The notes below the pieces were generated by a model that was not told the origin of the DNA, did not search any database, and saw nothing but the letters and a program-made list of their open reading frames with translations. A program made the translations under genes and the position numbers. Below are positions 63,078 through 64,000 of a stretch of 64,000 nt of DNA, in pieces (the first letter of the stretch is position 1; every line of letters starts with the position of its first letter). The DNA comes from Streptomyces sp. NBC_01210 (GTDB taxonomy: Bacteria > Actinomycetota > Actinomycetes > Streptomycetales > Streptomycetaceae): NCBI RefSeq assembly GCF_036010325.1, contig NZ_CP108549.1, positions 2,542,001 through 2,606,000 on the forward strand, read 5' to 3'.

Positions 63078-64000
63078 GTGGCGAACGACGCCAGCACCGT
63101 TTTCGACCTAGTGATCCTCGGCGGTGGTAGCGGCGGTTACGCTGCGGCGCTGCGTGGAGCTCAGCTGGGCCTGGACGTCGCCCTGATCGAGAAGGGCAAG
63201 GTCGGCGGCACCTGCCTGCACAACGGATGCATCCCGACGAAGGCACTGCTGCACGCCGGCGAGATCGCCGACCAGGCACGTGAGGCCGACCAGTTCGGTG
63301 TCAAGGCCACCTTCGAGGGCATCGACATCAAGGCCGTCCACAAGTACAAGGACGAGGTGATCTCGGGGCTCTACAAGGGTCTCCAGGGCCTGATCGCCTC
63401 CCGCAAGGTCACCTACATCGAGGGCGAGGGCCGACTGTCCTCCCCCACCTCCGTCGACGTCAACGGCCAGCGTGTCCAGGGCCGCCACGTCCTTCTCGCC
63501 ACCGGCTCCGTACCGAAGTCGCTGCCGGGCCTGGAGATCGATGGAAACCGCATCATCTCCTCGGACCACGCGCTGACGCTGGACCGCGTCCCGCAGTCCG
63601 CGATCGTGCTGGGCGGCGGCGTCATCGGCGTCGAGTTCGCCTCCGCGTGGAAGTCCTTCGGCACCGATGTCACGGTCATCGAGGGTCTGAAGCACCTCGT
63701 GCCGGTCGAGGACGAGAGCAGCTCCAAGCTTCTTGAGCGCGCGTTCCGCAAGCGCGGCATCAAGTTCAACCTGGGCACCTTCTTCGAGAAGGCCGAGTAC
63801 ACCCAGGACGGTATCCGCGTCACGCTCGCCGACGGCAAGACCTTCGAGGCCGAGGTGCTGCTCGTCGCCGTCGGCCGCGGCCCGGTCTCCGCCGGTCTCG
63901 GTTACGAGGAGCAGGGCGTCGCGATGGACCGCGGCTATGTCCTGGTCGACGAGTACATGCAGACCAACGTGCCGACGATCTCGGCGGTCGGCGACCTCGT
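63078..64000 (+). CDS. lpdA: Dihydrolipoyl dehydrogenase (5' part only)
   Basis: FAD enzyme that reoxidises dihydrolipoamide in pyruvate and 2-oxoglutarate dehydrogenase complexes. The first 307 codons are present and the gene runs off the right edge. The FAD-binding GGGSGGYAAA lies at 15-24, the redox disulfide is C46 and C51 (GGTCLHNGCIPTK), and the NAD-binding GGGVIGVEF lies near 180-188. GTG at 63078 is preceded by GGAGG. M. tuberculosis places dlaT (Rv2215) nearby, so the 2-oxoacid dehydrogenase genes probably continue beyond the window. Confidence 0.97.
   Translation, partial: MANDASTVFDLVILGGGSGGYAAALRGAQLGLDVALIEKGKVGGTCLHNGCIPTKALLHAGEIADQAREADQFGVKATFEGIDIKAVHKYKDEVISGLYKGLQGLIASRKVTYIEGEGRLSSPTSVDVNGQRVQGRHVLLATGSVPKSLPGLEIDGNRIISSDHALTLDRVPQSAIVLGGGVIGVEFASAWKSFGTDVTVIEGLKHLVPVEDESSSKLLERAFRKRGIKFNLGTFFEKAEYTQDGIRVTLADGKTFEAEVLLVAVGRGPVSAGLGYEEQGVAMDRGYVLVDEYMQTNVPTISAVGDL

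Overview
The window is a GC-rich actinobacterial chromosome segment, almost certainly Streptomyces. The evidence is very high third-position GC, frequent GTG and TTG starts, a Tat-exported cholesterol oxidase, actinobacterial qcrCAB/ctaCDFE respiratory genes, a SAM-IV riboswitch and DUF5304/DUF3043-type proteins. From memory of the M. tuberculosis map, the backbone order (plsC, ArsA-like, SRPBCC, fadD15-like, pimB, NlpC/P60, trpD, ctaE/qcrCAB, ctaF/ctaC, adoK, erpA, DUF3043, cobT, cobS, pepA, lipoamide enzymes) follows roughly Rv2181-Rv2215. Most of the window is therefore old core chromosome, with Streptomyces-specific blocks set into it. No rRNA, tRNA, CRISPR array, transposase or phage gene was seen.

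Layout. 1-9 kb: lipid and central metabolism (plsC fragment, esterase, glucokinase, ArsA-like ATPase, SRPBCC protein, phosphoesterase, acyl-CoA ligase). 9-17 kb: cholesterol oxidase, the mannosyltransferase PimB and a GT87 enzyme, a lipoprotein metalloprotease and two tandem NlpC/P60 wall hydrolases, one behind a c-di-AMP riboswitch. 17-23 kb: YacP-like NYN protein, rhomboid protease, a SufS-like enzyme behind a SAM-IV riboswitch, and trpD. 23-32.3 kb: the cytochrome bc1-aa3 respiratory genes (qcrB/A/C, ctaE, ctaF/D/C), interrupted by a receiver-like protein and an L,D-transpeptidase. 32.5-39 kb: cysteine desulfurase-TusA fusion, adenosine kinase, erpA and nadA; sulfur, Fe-S and NAD supply sit together, and NadA itself needs an Fe-S cluster. 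39-46 kb: RND exporter, two-component system and PspA envelope-stress genes. 47.6-54.4 kb: cobalamin nucleotide-loop genes (cobU fusion, cobT, cobS) interleaved with an MprF-like lipid-modifying membrane protein and two unusual membrane proteins.

The most interesting block is 54441-60978: five co-directional, tightly packed genes between cobS and pepA. They encode a secreted deacetylase-like protein, a PelF-like glycosyltransferase, a large polytopic membrane protein, a spherulin-4 (GH135-like) protein and a GH114 lipoprotein. GH114, GH135 and CE18-type enzymes are the same three classes that accompany fungal galactosaminogalactan synthesis (Ega3, Sph3, Agd3), and PelF is the glycosyltransferase of the bacterial Pel polysaccharide. 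I infer a Pel/galactosaminogalactan-like exopolysaccharide system.

Regulation visible in the sequence includes two riboswitches, a triple CGTC-N5-GACG repeat upstream of nadA, a palindrome spanning the ctaE start codon, and about ten strong stem-loops between transcription units. The window ends inside lpdA; its left edge cuts plsC.
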